Below are positions 1 to 6,939 of a stretch of DNA of 36,283 nt, piece by piece. The notes under the pieces are model-generated. The model was given only the letters and a program-made list of their open reading frames with translations, had not been told where the DNA came from and did not search any database. The stretch is from the NCBI GenBank assembly GCA_937858365.1, contig CALLYK010000129.1:1-36283 (forward strand), read 5' to 3'. A program made the translations under genes and the position numbers. How positions within the stretch are numbered: the first letter of the stretch is position 1; the number at the start of each line of letters is the position of its first letter. The DNA comes from an uncultured Isosphaeraceae bacterium (GTDB taxonomy: Bacteria; Planctomycetota; Planctomycetia; Isosphaerales; Isosphaeraceae).

Positions 1-1
1 C

Positions 2-274
2 GACGAGCGGCGGCTCGGCGGCGACGAAGGTGCCGCCCTTGCGCCCGCGCAGGGAGACGAGGTGGCCGCTCTGGACCAGCGTGGTCAGCGCCTGGCGCAG
101 GGTCGAGCGGGAGATCCGCAGCTGCTTGGCGAGCTCCCGCTCCGGCGGCAGCTTGCTGCTCGGGGCGAGGAGTCCGAGGCGGATCGCGGTGCCGAGGCGC
201 TCGACCGTCTCCTCGAAGGTGCTGGGTGGCTGGACCGGCATGAAGACCGCTTCCAGAGCGGCGTCGTGCTCCAT
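2..274 (-). CDS. GntR/FadR-family transcriptional regulator, N-terminal part (cut by window edge)
   Basis: Reading the minus strand from an ATG at 272-274 gives 91 open codons running off the left edge. Residues about 20-90 form a winged helix-turn-helix of the GntR type: the segments LPPERELAKQL and ISRSTLRQALTTLVQSG, then a wing with SLRGRKGGTFV, are the classic GntR pattern. These proteins bind operator DNA as dimers and respond to a small ligand through a C-terminal domain, which lies outside the window, so subfamily (FadR-like or other) and ligand cannot be told. The next gene on the same strand is a DUF4337-like protein ending 36 bases upstream of this start. The style of the protein recalls Actinobacteriota rather than planctomycetes. 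Confidence 0.85.
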   Translation of the reverse strand, partial: MEHDAALEAVFMPVQPPSTFEETVERLGTAIRLGLLAPSSKLPPERELAKQLRISRSTLRQALTTLVQSGHLVSLRGRKGGTFVAAEPPLV

Positions 275-310
275 GGGCGGAACGGTACCGCCGAGTTAGC
301 GCTCGTGGGG

Positions 311-802
311 CTACACCAGCAGACCGACCACCAGCGCGACCACGCTGGCGGCGCCTACCGCGCTGCCGATCCCGAGCAGCCAGCGGCGGATGATGATCGA
401 GACGGAGGCGAGGACGAGGCCGACCTCGGCGAACTCGTAGGCGAGGTGCCTGTCGTCGTAGTTTCGACGTGGTGTCGTCGTCGCGAATCTCGTGGCGGAG
501 GCGGGCGTCGGCCGGGGCGAGTTCCTTCTGCACACGCACCTCCCGTTCACGCGCCTCAACTGCAGCTCTTCTGCCTCCTTGCCGCCGCCGATGACCCGCA
601 GCAGTTCGGCGTTGCCTTCGATCACGTCGGTCTTCAGGAGGTTGGTCTCGAGCCGGGCAGTGGCGTCGGCGCGATCGGTCTCGCCGGCGACTACTTCCTT
701 CACCGCCTTGTTGGCGAGGAAAGCTGCGAATGCCAGGAAGGCGGCCATCAGGAGGCGTCCGTTGACTTTGGCGATCCGCCCGGCGAACAGCGGCTGGATC
801 AT
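311..802 (-). CDS. DUF4337-like membrane protein with probable compensating frameshifts
   Basis: The ORF encodes 163 residues with an N-terminal hydrophobic helix (about 16-32, LLMAAFLAFAAFLANKAV) followed by KEVVAGETDRADATARLE, and a C-terminal pair of hydrophobic segments around LVLASVSIIIRRWLLGIG. This two-ended membrane layout with a helical middle is like DUF4337 proteins of unknown function. Between roughly 465 and 557 the annotated frame turns into a low-complexity Arg/Thr stretch, while a neighbouring frame reads REREVRVQKELAPADARLR and HEIRDDD, which fits the expected helical middle. Two compensating indels, real or sequencing errors, explain this. The ATG overlaps the stop of the dehydratase remnant upstream (ATGA, 799-802), so the two were probably co-transcribed. 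Confidence 0.5.
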   Translation of the reverse strand: MIQPLFAGRIAKVNGRLLMAAFLAFAAFLANKAVKEVVAGETDRADATARLETNLLKTDVIEGNAELLRVIGGGKEAEELQLRRVNGRCVCRRNSPRPTPASATRFATTTPRRNYDDRHLAYEFAEVGLVLASVSIIIRRWLLGIGSAVGAASVVALVVGLLV

Positions 803-1475
803 TGAATCTTACGGAGCACCAGCGTGTCGGTCGGCGCAGAGCAGGAATAGATGAACCTGTCGACAAGACCTTGAAGGAACGAGGCGTCCACAAACACATC
901 TGGCATTCCTTGCGCCTGCGCTTACTCGCGGTCGTCCGGATACCAGTCCCAAGTCGAAGCAGCGGCCTGGCAGGCTCGTGAGTAGGTGATCGGAAGCGTC
1001 ATCGAGGACGAGTCTCCGCCGGGTACGAATTGTAGTGCCCGCGGAGATTCCAAGTCCGACTCTCCCGTTCTCGGTGTGAATCGGAACGATACGACGGTAT
1101 CGACGGCGCACAGGCGATCGTCTTGGTTGAAATAGCTCCAGCCTACGGTCACGAGATGTCCAGGTCCCAACGCCGTCTGCTTCTCCTCTCTCAGCGAGAG
1201 CAACTCCTCCGTAAGGCGAATTTCGTCTCCTACTCGTATGAGGTGATGGAGCTCAGTTTCAACCGATTGACCGACCAGCGAGGCACCGGGGAGGGGAACC
1301 TCGAAGACCATGGGGAGCTCGGTGTCCGTCTTTACGGGAATCCAAGGCAGCGAAAGGCTGAATGCCACGTGCATCCCGGGAGGGCAAAGATCTCCCGCGA
1401 CGAGCATCTCGTCTTCGGCCATCCCGAGACCGGGGAGCCACTGGCCTGGACCCCGTCCCCGCGTTGACACCCACC
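799..1475 (-). pseudogene. FAS1-like / MaoC-type dehydratase remnant, 5'-truncated next to the IS3 element, with in-frame stop
   Basis: On the minus strand the frame from about 1475 down to 925 carries motifs of double-hotdog acyl dehydratases (FAS1-like dehydratase/HTD2 group): LPGASLVGQSVETEL, VGDEIRLTEELLSL, ALGPGHLVTVGWSYFNQ and, near the end, ASTWDWYPDDRE. It meets TAA at 922-924. The same frame then continues AQAQGMPDVFVDASFLQGLV and DRFIY down to a TGA at 799-801; FLQGLVDRF is a typical motif of this family, so the TAA replaces what is usually a Tyr codon (TAC to TAA is the simplest change). The N-terminal part is missing where the IS3-like region begins at about 1480. Such enzymes dehydrate 3-hydroxyacyl thioesters. 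Whether the nonsense codon is biological or a sequence error cannot be decided here. Confidence 0.6.
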
Positions 1476-1489
1476 TGGGCTGAATAAGT

Positions 1490-1530
1490 CCGGATGCCGA
1501 GGAGGGGCGAAGCCCCGACGAGGCATCCGG
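1490..1530. repeat. Imperfect inverted repeat ahead of the IS3 orfA
   Basis: CCGGATGCC at 1490-1498 pairs with GGCATCCGG at 1522-1530, and inside it GGGGC (1504-1508) pairs with GCCCC (1512-1516) around a GAA loop. It lies between the truncated dehydratase and the transposase start at 1573. It may belong to the left end of the IS element or act as a hairpin that limits readthrough into the transposase. A matching right-end inverted repeat was not found after 2738. Confidence 0.45.
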
Positions 1531-1572
1531 GATGGCACCCAGGATGGCCGCTCGACCACCAAGGAGATCGAG

Positions 1573-1865
1573 TTGGCAGAGCAACGGAAGAACCGCAGCG
1601 CGCAACAGAAGCTGGAGATCGTCCTCGCCGGGATGAGGGGCGACAGATCGGTGAGGGACGTCTGCAGGGAGCACGACGTCGCCGAGGCCCTCTACTACTC
1701 TTGGCGCGACAAGATCCTCGAGGGCGGCAAGGCCGCGCTCGCGGGCAAGGACGAGCGCCAGGCGGAGAAGGATCTCCGCAAGAAGATCGGGGAGCTGGAG
1801 CGCGCCCTCGGGCGAAAGACCTACGAGCTCGACATAGCGGGGAAGCATTGCGGGGCTGGGAGTGA
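1573..1865 (+). pseudogene. IS3-family transposase OrfA (helix-turn-helix protein), frameshifted near its end
   Basis: A TTG start at 1573 is preceded by AAGGAG at good spacing. The product begins MAEQRKNRSAQQKLEIVLAG and has the HTH pattern of IS3 OrfA (SVRDVCREHDVAEALYYSWR), followed by a leucine-zipper-like coiled coil (KDLRKKIGELERALGRKTYE). After ELDIAG the frame is lost at a G-run (1839-1842). With one extra G it reads EALRGWE and stops at 1863-1865, which is the expected OrfA ending, overlapping the OrfB GTG by GTGA. OrfA binds the IS ends and normally acts with OrfB. Because of the missing base, the frame as given runs on to 2133 as an out-of-frame tail. Confidence 0.75.
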
Positions 1866-2738
1866 GAGAGCGCGTCGCCCGGTCCCGCGTGATGGTCGCC
1901 CGTGGCCGCAGGGTCGCGGCGGTGGCGCGCGTCATGCAGATCTCCCGGCAGGCGATCTACCGGGTGCCAAAACAAAGGCCGGCTGCCATGAGACGGCTGG
2001 CCACCGGCACGGTCGACCGGGCGATCGTCGAGATCACCAGGGCGAACCCGACCGATGGCACCCGCATGGTGGCGGCGCTGACCCGGCCGCGAGCTGGAGC
2101 GCCCGATCTCACGCAAGCGGACGCAGCGCGTGATGCGGGCCGAGGGCCTGCTCCAGCGTCACCGTCCATCGGGCCGTCGCCGTCGACCGGGTTACTTCCG
2201 GGTCGAGCGTCCCGATCAGCTCTGGCACATGGACATGACAAGAATCTGGGTGGCAGACCATGGTTGGTGTTACCTCAACGCGATCGTCGACTGCTGCACC
2301 CGCGAGATCCCCGGATGGGCGCTCGACCTGCGCTGCCGACGCCAGGAGGCGGCGGCCGTGGTCGACGCCGCCGTCGCCGGCCACGAGATCAGGCCCGGCC
2401 GGCTGACGCTCGGCACCTATAACGGAACCGCCTACACATCGCGCGGCTTACCCTCCCACCTCGCCGGGCTCGGTGTCGCCCACCGCCGAGGCGGCTACCG
2501 CGACCCCGAGTCGCAGGCCTGCATCGAGTCGTGGTTCTCGAAGCTGAAGGAGCGCATGGTCTGGCGCTCCGAGTTCGAGACCCTTGATGAGGCGAGGGCG
2601 GCGATCGCCGCCTACGTGGAGACCTACCACCACCGACCCCACTCGGGGCTCGGTTACCGGCCCCCGAAGGAGGTGAGGAGGACCTGGGAGGATGCCCAGG
2701 AGTCGGAAGCGTCTACGAAATCATGCGGCCTCGGGTGA
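1862..2738 (+). pseudogene. IS3-family transposase OrfB (DDE integrase), frameshifted and missing one catalytic Asp
   Basis: OrfB starts with GTG at 1862, overlapping the corrected OrfA stop. The first part (MRERVARSRVMVARGRRVAA and on to NPTDGTRMVAAL) is the IS3 HTH_21 region. An extra G at 2085-2086 then breaks the frame; removing it gives TRRELERPISRKRTQRVMRA, continuous with the integrase core. The core has the first acidic residue in HMDMTRIW (codon 2232-2234) and the Glu in CIESWFSKLK (codon 2526-2528). The second Asp, normally in GTDNGTAYTS, is Tyr: the text reads GTYNGTAYTS, with TAT at 2418-2420. The element is therefore inactive as written. The reading frame ends at 2738 with an unusual tail after KEVRRTWEDAQ. 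Confidence 0.85.
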
Positions 2739-2971
2739 CAACGTTGGTGGGGTCCAAGCCATATATGCTCGCCAAGGACCTGATCGCGACGACGGTAGTG
2801 GTCCGAGATCTGTCGAGCACGGCTCGTGGGGGCGGCCACCCCCGGTCGAGATCGCGAAGGCGATCGACGACCTCGGCGAGGCAGGACTCCTCGAGCGGGA
2901 CGGGTGATCTCCTCAAGCCGACCCCAGCCGCCGTCCACTCTTACGAACTGCTGACACGTTCCCGAGCATGA
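2723..2971 (+). pseudogene. Small winged-helix-like protein remnant with two frameshifts
   Basis: No single frame gives a convincing protein, but joining frames does. LAKDLIATTVVVRDLSSTAR in the frame from 2723 is followed, after a slip at the C-run 2839-2843, by PVEIAKAIDDLGEAGLLERDG, and after a second slip at GGG 2902-2904 by DLLKPTPAAVHSYELL. The composite looks like the short winged-helix proteins common in actinobacteria, with a recognition helix followed by a wing and a GLLERDGDLLKPT-type turn. Both slips lie at homopolymers, so sequencing error is as likely as decay. It begins within the last codons of the IS3 OrfB, so its true 5' end is unknown. Confidence 0.35.
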
Positions 2972-3278
2972 TCCCTTTGGCACGGGCGACTTCACGAAAG
3001 GGGCAGAGGAGCCGGACTTTGGGCACCGGCAACAGGTTGACCTCCACGATTTCGTCGAAAGTGAGCTTGACGTGCTCGATGCCCGCTCGCGGAAGATCAT
3101 CCGCCTCCGATTCGGGCTACCCGATGGCGAACCGATGACGCATAAGGGGATCGCGGAGGTCCTCGAAGGTACGATCAGCCGCGTCGCCCAGATCCAGAAC
3201 GACGCGTTCAGGAAACTGCACCGAGCGCGCGATCCCAACTGGCCTCGGAGTTCCTCTCCTCCTTGGCGCCGGACCTAG
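2953..3278 (+). CDS. Sigma-70 region 4-like fragment
   Basis: The frame is open from just after a TGA at about 2950 to a TAG at 3276-3278; the first usable start inside it is a GTG at 3072. Residues from LDARSRKIIRLRFGLPDGEP through THKGIAEVLEGTISRVAQIQ to NDAFRKLHRA match sigma-70 region 4, the -35 binding helix-turn-helix, where the common pattern is LRFGL, then a helix and RVRQIE.ALRKL. Here the recognition helix is divergent (ISRVAQIQNDAF). Regions 1 to 3 are absent, so this is either an orphan region-4 protein, a C-terminal fragment of a broken sigma factor, or part of a chimeric stretch. Its stop overlaps a converging minus-strand stop in a CTAG. Confidence 0.45.
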
Positions 3279-3472
3279 AGTCCGAACTCTTCACGGGCCT
3301 GCGCCCCCTTGGCCGGAGGCGGCGCTTCGGATTCCGGTACGACCGCTTCAGGTTCCGGGGCCGGTTCGACCAGTTCGGGTGCCACTTCGGCGGGCGCTTC
3401 GAGACCCTCTTCGGCCTCGCCGGCGTGGGCGACATTCTCACGACCTGCTACAGCCATTTCGGCCGAAACCAC
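3275..3472 (-). CDS. Acidic Pro/Ala/Glu-rich C-terminal tail, probably a fragment
   Basis: The minus strand encodes up to 65 residues rich in Ala, Glu and Pro (for example EAPAEVAPELVEPAPEPEAV) ending EEFGL. Such tails occur on many ribosomal and translocation proteins, and nothing specific identifies it. The upstream half of the ORF (about 3420-3472) lies antisense to solid gpsA coding sequence, so only about 3275-3410 is likely to be genuine. The gene it belongs to would have been cut at the junction near 3.39-3.42 kb. The stop codon overlaps the sigma fragment stop tail-to-tail. Confidence 0.3.
   Translation of the reverse strand: MVSAEMAVAGRENVAHAGEAEEGLEAPAEVAPELVEPAPEPEAVVPESEAPPPAKGAQAREEFGL
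3389..3420. other. Probable sequence junction (foreign-like left end to planctomycete gpsA)
   Basis: Both strands look coding across this short interval: plus-strand GpsA residues (ETLFGLAGVGD) and the minus-strand acidic tail (EAEEGLEAPAEVAPEL). Real genes do not normally overlap antisense in this way, and each is cut here. A microhomology join between two DNA sources would give this picture. Everything left of it carries frameshifts, nonsense or truncation; genes to its right are intact. Confidence 0.55.
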
Positions 3473-3703
3473 CGAGTCGGTGAGATGATCGGCCAGGGCC
3501 TCCCGCCATCGACCTTATTGGAGAACCTCCCCTACGTCGCGGAAGGGGTCTTCACGACGCGGAGCGTGAACGCGCTCGCGCGCCAGGAAGGGGTCGCGAT
3601 GCCGATCACGAGCGAGGTCCATCAAGTCCTTTTCGAGGGGAAGGACCCACGCGAGGCCGTCGCCGACCTGATGCTCAGGCCGCCCCGTGGAGAATGGCTG
3701 TGA
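3389..3703 (+). CDS. gpsA: NAD(P)-dependent glycerol-3-phosphate dehydrogenase, C-terminal part only
   Basis: From about 3389 the frame reads GGRFETLFGLAGVGDILTTC, then SHFGRNHRVGEMIGQG, YVAEGVFTTRSVNALAR and MPITSEVHQVLFEGKDPREA. These are the C-terminal substrate-binding helices of GpsA, including the GLAGxGD and GRN motifs. GpsA reduces dihydroxyacetone phosphate to sn-glycerol 3-phosphate for phospholipid synthesis in the cytoplasm. The N-terminal Rossmann domain (roughly 200 residues) is absent: upstream the frame becomes Arg/Phe-rich nonsense antisense to an unrelated acidic tail. The gene is therefore truncated by a rearrangement or assembly join, not by normal gene structure. Its stop overlaps the start of the DUF1802 gene by 10 bases. 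Confidence 0.85.
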   Translation, partial: GGRFETLFGLAGVGDILTTCYSHFGRNHRVGEMIGQGLPPSTLLENLPYVAEGVFTTRSVNALARQEGVAMPITSEVHQVLFEGKDPREAVADLMLRPPRGEWL

Positions 3704-4323
3704 GCGTCGCGAACCCAGCGTTGAAGCCCCCTCCTTATTGCGAGACAGCCTTAAAGGAATGGGCCGGTGTCTGTTGCACGCTGGCGAGCGGTCGGCAGTC
3801 CATCCTCCTTCGGAAAGGAGGCATCGCCGAACCCGCCGGGCGGTTCACGCCCTCGCGGCCTTGGTTCTGGCTCTGCCCCACCTCGCTGCATCAAGGGCAA
3901 CAAGGATTGATCGAAGACCCAACGCTCGTCCCGCCGCCGAGTCCTGACACATCGACAAGTGGCGTACTGGTGGGCGTGGCTGGCGTGCGGTGGATCAGCA
4001 ACCTTGAAGAACTCTTGGAGCTGACCGACCTTCATGTTTGGACGGAAGAAACCGTCCGGAAGCGATTCGATTACAAACGCCCAGGGACCTGGCTGATGCT
4101 CGTCCGTGCCCATGTGGGCACTTTGGCCCAAGGAATCACCCAGCCGCCCGAGTTCGCCGGTTGCTCTAGTTGGGTGACGCTGCCCGCCCCACTCACCACG
4201 GACGGCCTGCGACCCGTGCTCAACGACCACGACTTCCAACGCCTGCTTGATCGCTTGGGGCCGTTCCCGTCGGACCCAACGAGGCCCACCACGGCCGACC
4301 CTTCAGACGAGCCCCGATTCTGA
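3694..4323 (+). CDS. DUF1802 family protein
   Basis: The 209-residue product contains the DUF1802 signature near its start: ALKEWAGVCCTLASGRQSIL followed by LRKGGIAEPAGRF and, after a Trp/Pro-rich stretch, CPTSLHQGQQGLI. The middle and C-terminal half (LLELTDLHVWTEETVRKRFD, KRPGTWLMLVRAH) also fit the family. The function of DUF1802 is unknown; the proteins are soluble and occur in cyanobacteria and planctomycetes among others. The ATG at 3694 lies inside the end of gpsA (10-base overlap), and the stop (TGA, 4321-4323) shares its last base with the ATG of the rhomboid gene, so gpsA, this gene and the rhomboid gene probably form one transcription unit with translational coupling. Confidence 0.8.
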   Translation: MAVSVANPALKPPPYCETALKEWAGVCCTLASGRQSILLRKGGIAEPAGRFTPSRPWFWLCPTSLHQGQQGLIEDPTLVPPPSPDTSTSGVLVGVAGVRWISNLEELLELTDLHVWTEETVRKRFDYKRPGTWLMLVRAHVGTLAQGITQPPEFAGCSSWVTLPAPLTTDGLRPVLNDHDFQRLLDRLGPFPSDPTRPTTADPSDEPRF

Positions 4324-5639
4324 TGCGTAGCCTCTTCGCCCGCCATCCCGCCACTGCCTCGCTGATGTCCCTTTGGGTCGTCGTTTACTTGTTGATGGTC
4401 TGGCAATCGACCATCCTTCCCGCCTTGCCTCCACCTCTGGTCTGGCCGGTGACCACCAGACTCTTCGGCGACTTGCGGGCCCTCGACCTTGCCCAGGGAC
4501 AATTCTGGCGCACCCTCACCGCGAATTTCATTCATTACAATTTCCTGCACTTGACGATCAACCTGGTCGGCCTACTCCAACTCGGCCGGATGGTTGAGGA
4601 ATGGTATGGGGGCGCCCGAACGTTCTTGGTCCTTTTGTTGATCGGCCTGGGTGGTAACCTGGCCTCGGTGGTCGCGAAGCTTCTTCTCTTGCCGCGCCTT
4701 CCCGCCGGTTTCGACGTGGTCCGAGCGATCCTGGGCCGGTCGATCGACACACCGAGCGCTGGGGGGTCGGTCATCGTGTGCGGCCTTGTCGGTTTGATCG
4801 CGGTGGTCGGCTGGCGGTCGAGCACGCGCTTCGGCCAGTTCGTCAAGGGCCAGATGTTGGCGATCCTGGGGTTCACGGTCTTGCTGGGCATCGCGATGCC
4901 CTGGATCGACCCCAAAGGGCAAGTCATGCTGGACAACCTCGGACACGTCGGCGGAGCGGCGGCCGGCGCCTTGATCGGTCTCGCCCACCGTGGCCTCTTG
5001 GCGCGATCGGAAGGGCGAAGATCGCAGGTCGCGGCCTCGGTGGCGATCGTCCTTCTACTGGGCGTCGCGATCGTTGCCCAAGCCGGGGCCCATCGCAGGG
5101 AACTGGCCGCGATCGTCAAGCAGGGCGAACAAATCAAGACGATGGCGGTCGCCGAGTTCCTCCGGGCCCAAGGGCGTCATCGGCTGGAATTGCTTGTCAC
5201 CCTGGAGGCGCTGGGGCAATCCTACCAGGTGGTCGCCAATGGCCATGCCCAACGGTTGGCGCCGCTCGATCGCGCCTTCGCGCGGTGGGCCCAACGCATG
5301 GGGGAGCATCCACCCTTGCTCTCTTGGCCGCCGCCCTGGCCCCCGGCGCCCGAGGACCAACGTCGGCTTACGTTCTTGGTGAAACGCTTGACCGAGCCCG
5401 CCGTCACGATCCAAGGGCCCCTGGATGCGCCCCTACGGCTTGGCCCCGCCAAGGAGACGTATCTGTCCTTGAGGGCGCGGGCGTTCCGGGCCGCCTATGT
5501 TCGACCGACCCACCTCTCTGTCAATCTCTTCGCGGAGGAGTGGCGCGAACTCATGGGCCAGTTGGCACGCGAGATCGAAGACATCGAAAAGCAACTCGCG
5601 ACCCAAGCGGCAAGGCCCGCGCTTCCAGACGCATCCTGA
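4323..5639 (+). CDS. Rhomboid-family intramembrane serine protease with long C-terminal extension
   Basis: Residues 1-225 form a rhomboid core with about six membrane segments. The conserved amphipathic entry HYNFLHLTIN is at 71-80. The catalytic serine motif is GGSV (147-150, Ser149) where most members have GxSG, and the catalytic His208 sits in NLGHVGGAAAGALIG. Rhomboids cleave transmembrane substrates within or near the bilayer. After a further membrane helix (about 236-253) comes a charged, mostly helical domain of about 180 residues containing a Trp/Pro-rich segment (LLSWPPPWPPAPEDQRRL), with no recognised family. The motif variant leaves activity plausible but unproven. The gene is coupled to DUF1802 upstream (TGATG) and converges with the PHP gene 13 bases downstream. 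Confidence 0.8.
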   Translation: MRSLFARHPATASLMSLWVVVYLLMVWQSTILPALPPPLVWPVTTRLFGDLRALDLAQGQFWRTLTANFIHYNFLHLTINLVGLLQLGRMVEEWYGGARTFLVLLLIGLGGNLASVVAKLLLLPRLPAGFDVVRAILGRSIDTPSAGGSVIVCGLVGLIAVVGWRSSTRFGQFVKGQMLAILGFTVLLGIAMPWIDPKGQVMLDNLGHVGGAAAGALIGLAHRGLLARSEGRRSQVAASVAIVLLLGVAIVAQAGAHRRELAAIVKQGEQIKTMAVAEFLRAQGRHRLELLVTLEALGQSYQVVANGHAQRLAPLDRAFARWAQRMGEHPPLLSWPPPWPPAPEDQRRLTFLVKRLTEPAVTIQGPLDAPLRLGPAKETYLSLRARAFRAAYVRPTHLSVNLFAEEWRELMGQLAREIEDIEKQLATQAARPALPDAS

Positions 5640-5652
5640 GGCCCATCTCGTA

Positions 5653-6288
5653 TTACCCGAACGGCCCGCTGACCCAGGGTCCATGCTCGCCGTGTGCGGG
5701 ACGATACCGTCGCCCCCGAAGCGCGCCCACGAATTCGGTGATGTTAGTGATCTTGGCCTCAAAGCGCGTGAAGTAGCAACCCAGCGTGGCGGGTTCATGG
5801 GCGTCGCTGGAGCCGGTCGCGCCCATCGGGTGGCGGTTGAGCAGAGCCGTGGCGAGGGCGCGCGTTTGGGTGCTGACGTTGTTGCTCACGAGTTCGACCG
5901 CGTCGAAGACCGGCCCGTGCCGATCGACGATCGCGTCGAAGTCTTGCTCCCATCGATACGGATGGGCCGCGACGATCGCCCCTTCATGTCCACGGACCAC
6001 TCGCACCAAGTCCGCCAAGGGAATGCCCGGTCCCACGTCGCCTAGGTGTGGCAAACCGAAGACCAGAAAGTGCCCTTCCCGCGCTGAGATTTCGGCGCCG
6101 GAGAGGACGAGCAAGTCAGGGGCGAGCGCGGCGAGGTCGGCGACTTCGTCGTCGGGCCAGAGAAAGTCGTGGTCGGTGATGACGACCCCATCGAGGCCCA
6201 CTTCACGGGCCCGACGCAAGAGTACTTCCGGGCGAATGCAGCTATCCGGGGAATGACGCGATGTATGCAGATGATGGTCGATCTTCAT
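5653..6288 (-). CDS. PHP-domain metal-dependent phosphoesterase
   Basis: Starting at the ATG 6286-6288 the product is 211 residues and begins MKIDHHLHTSRHSPDS, the PHP motif I (HxH). ITDHD (motif II), SGAEI, AAHPYRW and GSSDAHEP follow in the expected order. These His/Asp residues bind a two- or three-metal centre that hydrolyses phosphoesters; related proteins act on small phosphates or nucleic acid ends, and the substrate here is unknown. An in-frame start 42 codons upstream would add a non-conserved leader, so the shorter form is chosen because family members begin right at the HxH motif. The gene converges with the rhomboid gene and is divergent from the small coiled-coil gene at 6616. 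Confidence 0.85.
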   Translation of the reverse strand: MKIDHHLHTSRHSPDSCIRPEVLLRRAREVGLDGVVITDHDFLWPDDEVADLAALAPDLLVLSGAEISAREGHFLVFGLPHLGDVGPGIPLADLVRVVRGHEGAIVAAHPYRWEQDFDAIVDRHGPVFDAVELVSNNVSTQTRALATALLNRHPMGATGSSDAHEPATLGCYFTRFEAKITNITEFVGALRGRRYRPAHGEHGPWVSGPFG

Positions 6289-6615
6289 CGGTTCGGCGCA
6301 GGCCTCCGGTCCGGGGCGAGAACGGCAAGAAGACTTTTCGTGAAGAGGACCGTCCCGAGGTCCACCGACTTGCCTCGCGCCCGCTTGGGAGCCGCTCCCA
6401 AGAAAAAGGTACACGATCGAGACTAGCGCGGGTCGGCCTCGCTTGTCGAGTGCAACTCTCTCGGCCCGACGCCAACCGGGGAGCGATGACGCCCCCGCCC
6501 GAGGCGCGAGGCATGCCTCTGGCGAATTCCGTCCAACCGACCGCCGGTCATCGCCCTCAATTTCAACTCAAGGAGTGGGATGGGTTCGAACGGGGATTTC
6601 AGGGAGGAGGTCGCC
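6289..6615. other. Divergent intergenic region, no gene seen
   Basis: Between the PHP gene (-) and the 6616 gene (+) there are only short shadow frames with poor composition. The last 15 bases hold a very strong ribosome binding site (AGGGAGGAGG) for the downstream gene. No convincing -35/-10 pair, hairpin or RNA gene was recognised. Confidence 0.4.
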
Positions 6616-6939
6616 ATGAAGCCATGCACTTCGACGCGAGGTCGCCAATCGGAAGTCGCCTCGAGACTCGTCAAGCGCCTTGAGAATGGCCTCGCACGCA
6701 TTCAACGTGGCCTCCTGGCCGTCCAGGAACTGGACCGACGTCTTGACTGCGCCTTGGCGTACAGCCTCGACCCGAACGCGAACCCGAACCTTGCTCGGGC
6801 CTATTTTCAGCTCATGCTCAAACAGCGAGCTGACGTTCTGGAACGCCTTCGCTTCGATCGCGAACAAACGAACACCCTTCTCACCAATATGGAACGGCAA
6901 TCATCAGCAAACCCAGCGGGTCTGGGAACCCGAGCGTAA
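6616..6939 (+). CDS. Small helical (coiled-coil) protein, function unknown
   Basis: The ATG at 6616 is preceded by AGGGAGGAGG five bases away, which decides the start over an in-frame ATG at 6580. The 107-residue product starts MKPCTSTRGRQSEVASRLVK and is largely alpha-helical with heptad-like leucines (LENGLARIQRGLLAVQELDR and LMLKQRADVLERLRFDREQT). No signal peptide or membrane segment is visible. The family is not recognised. The 3' end overlaps by 36 bases the converging AGE-family gene. The start and composition make it a credible gene, possibly a structural or regulatory helical protein. Confidence 0.6.
   Translation: MKPCTSTRGRQSEVASRLVKRLENGLARIQRGLLAVQELDRRLDCALAYSLDPNANPNLARAYFQLMLKQRADVLERLRFDREQTNTLLTNMERQSSANPAGLGTRA

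Noticed and set aside
62-805. A 247-residue plus-strand open frame
   Set aside because: It lies antisense to the GntR and DUF4337-like genes, and its translation has no family pattern.
922-1935. A 337-residue minus-strand open frame taken as one protein
   Set aside because: Its first half is antisense to the IS3 OrfA; only the part below about 1475 carries dehydratase motifs.
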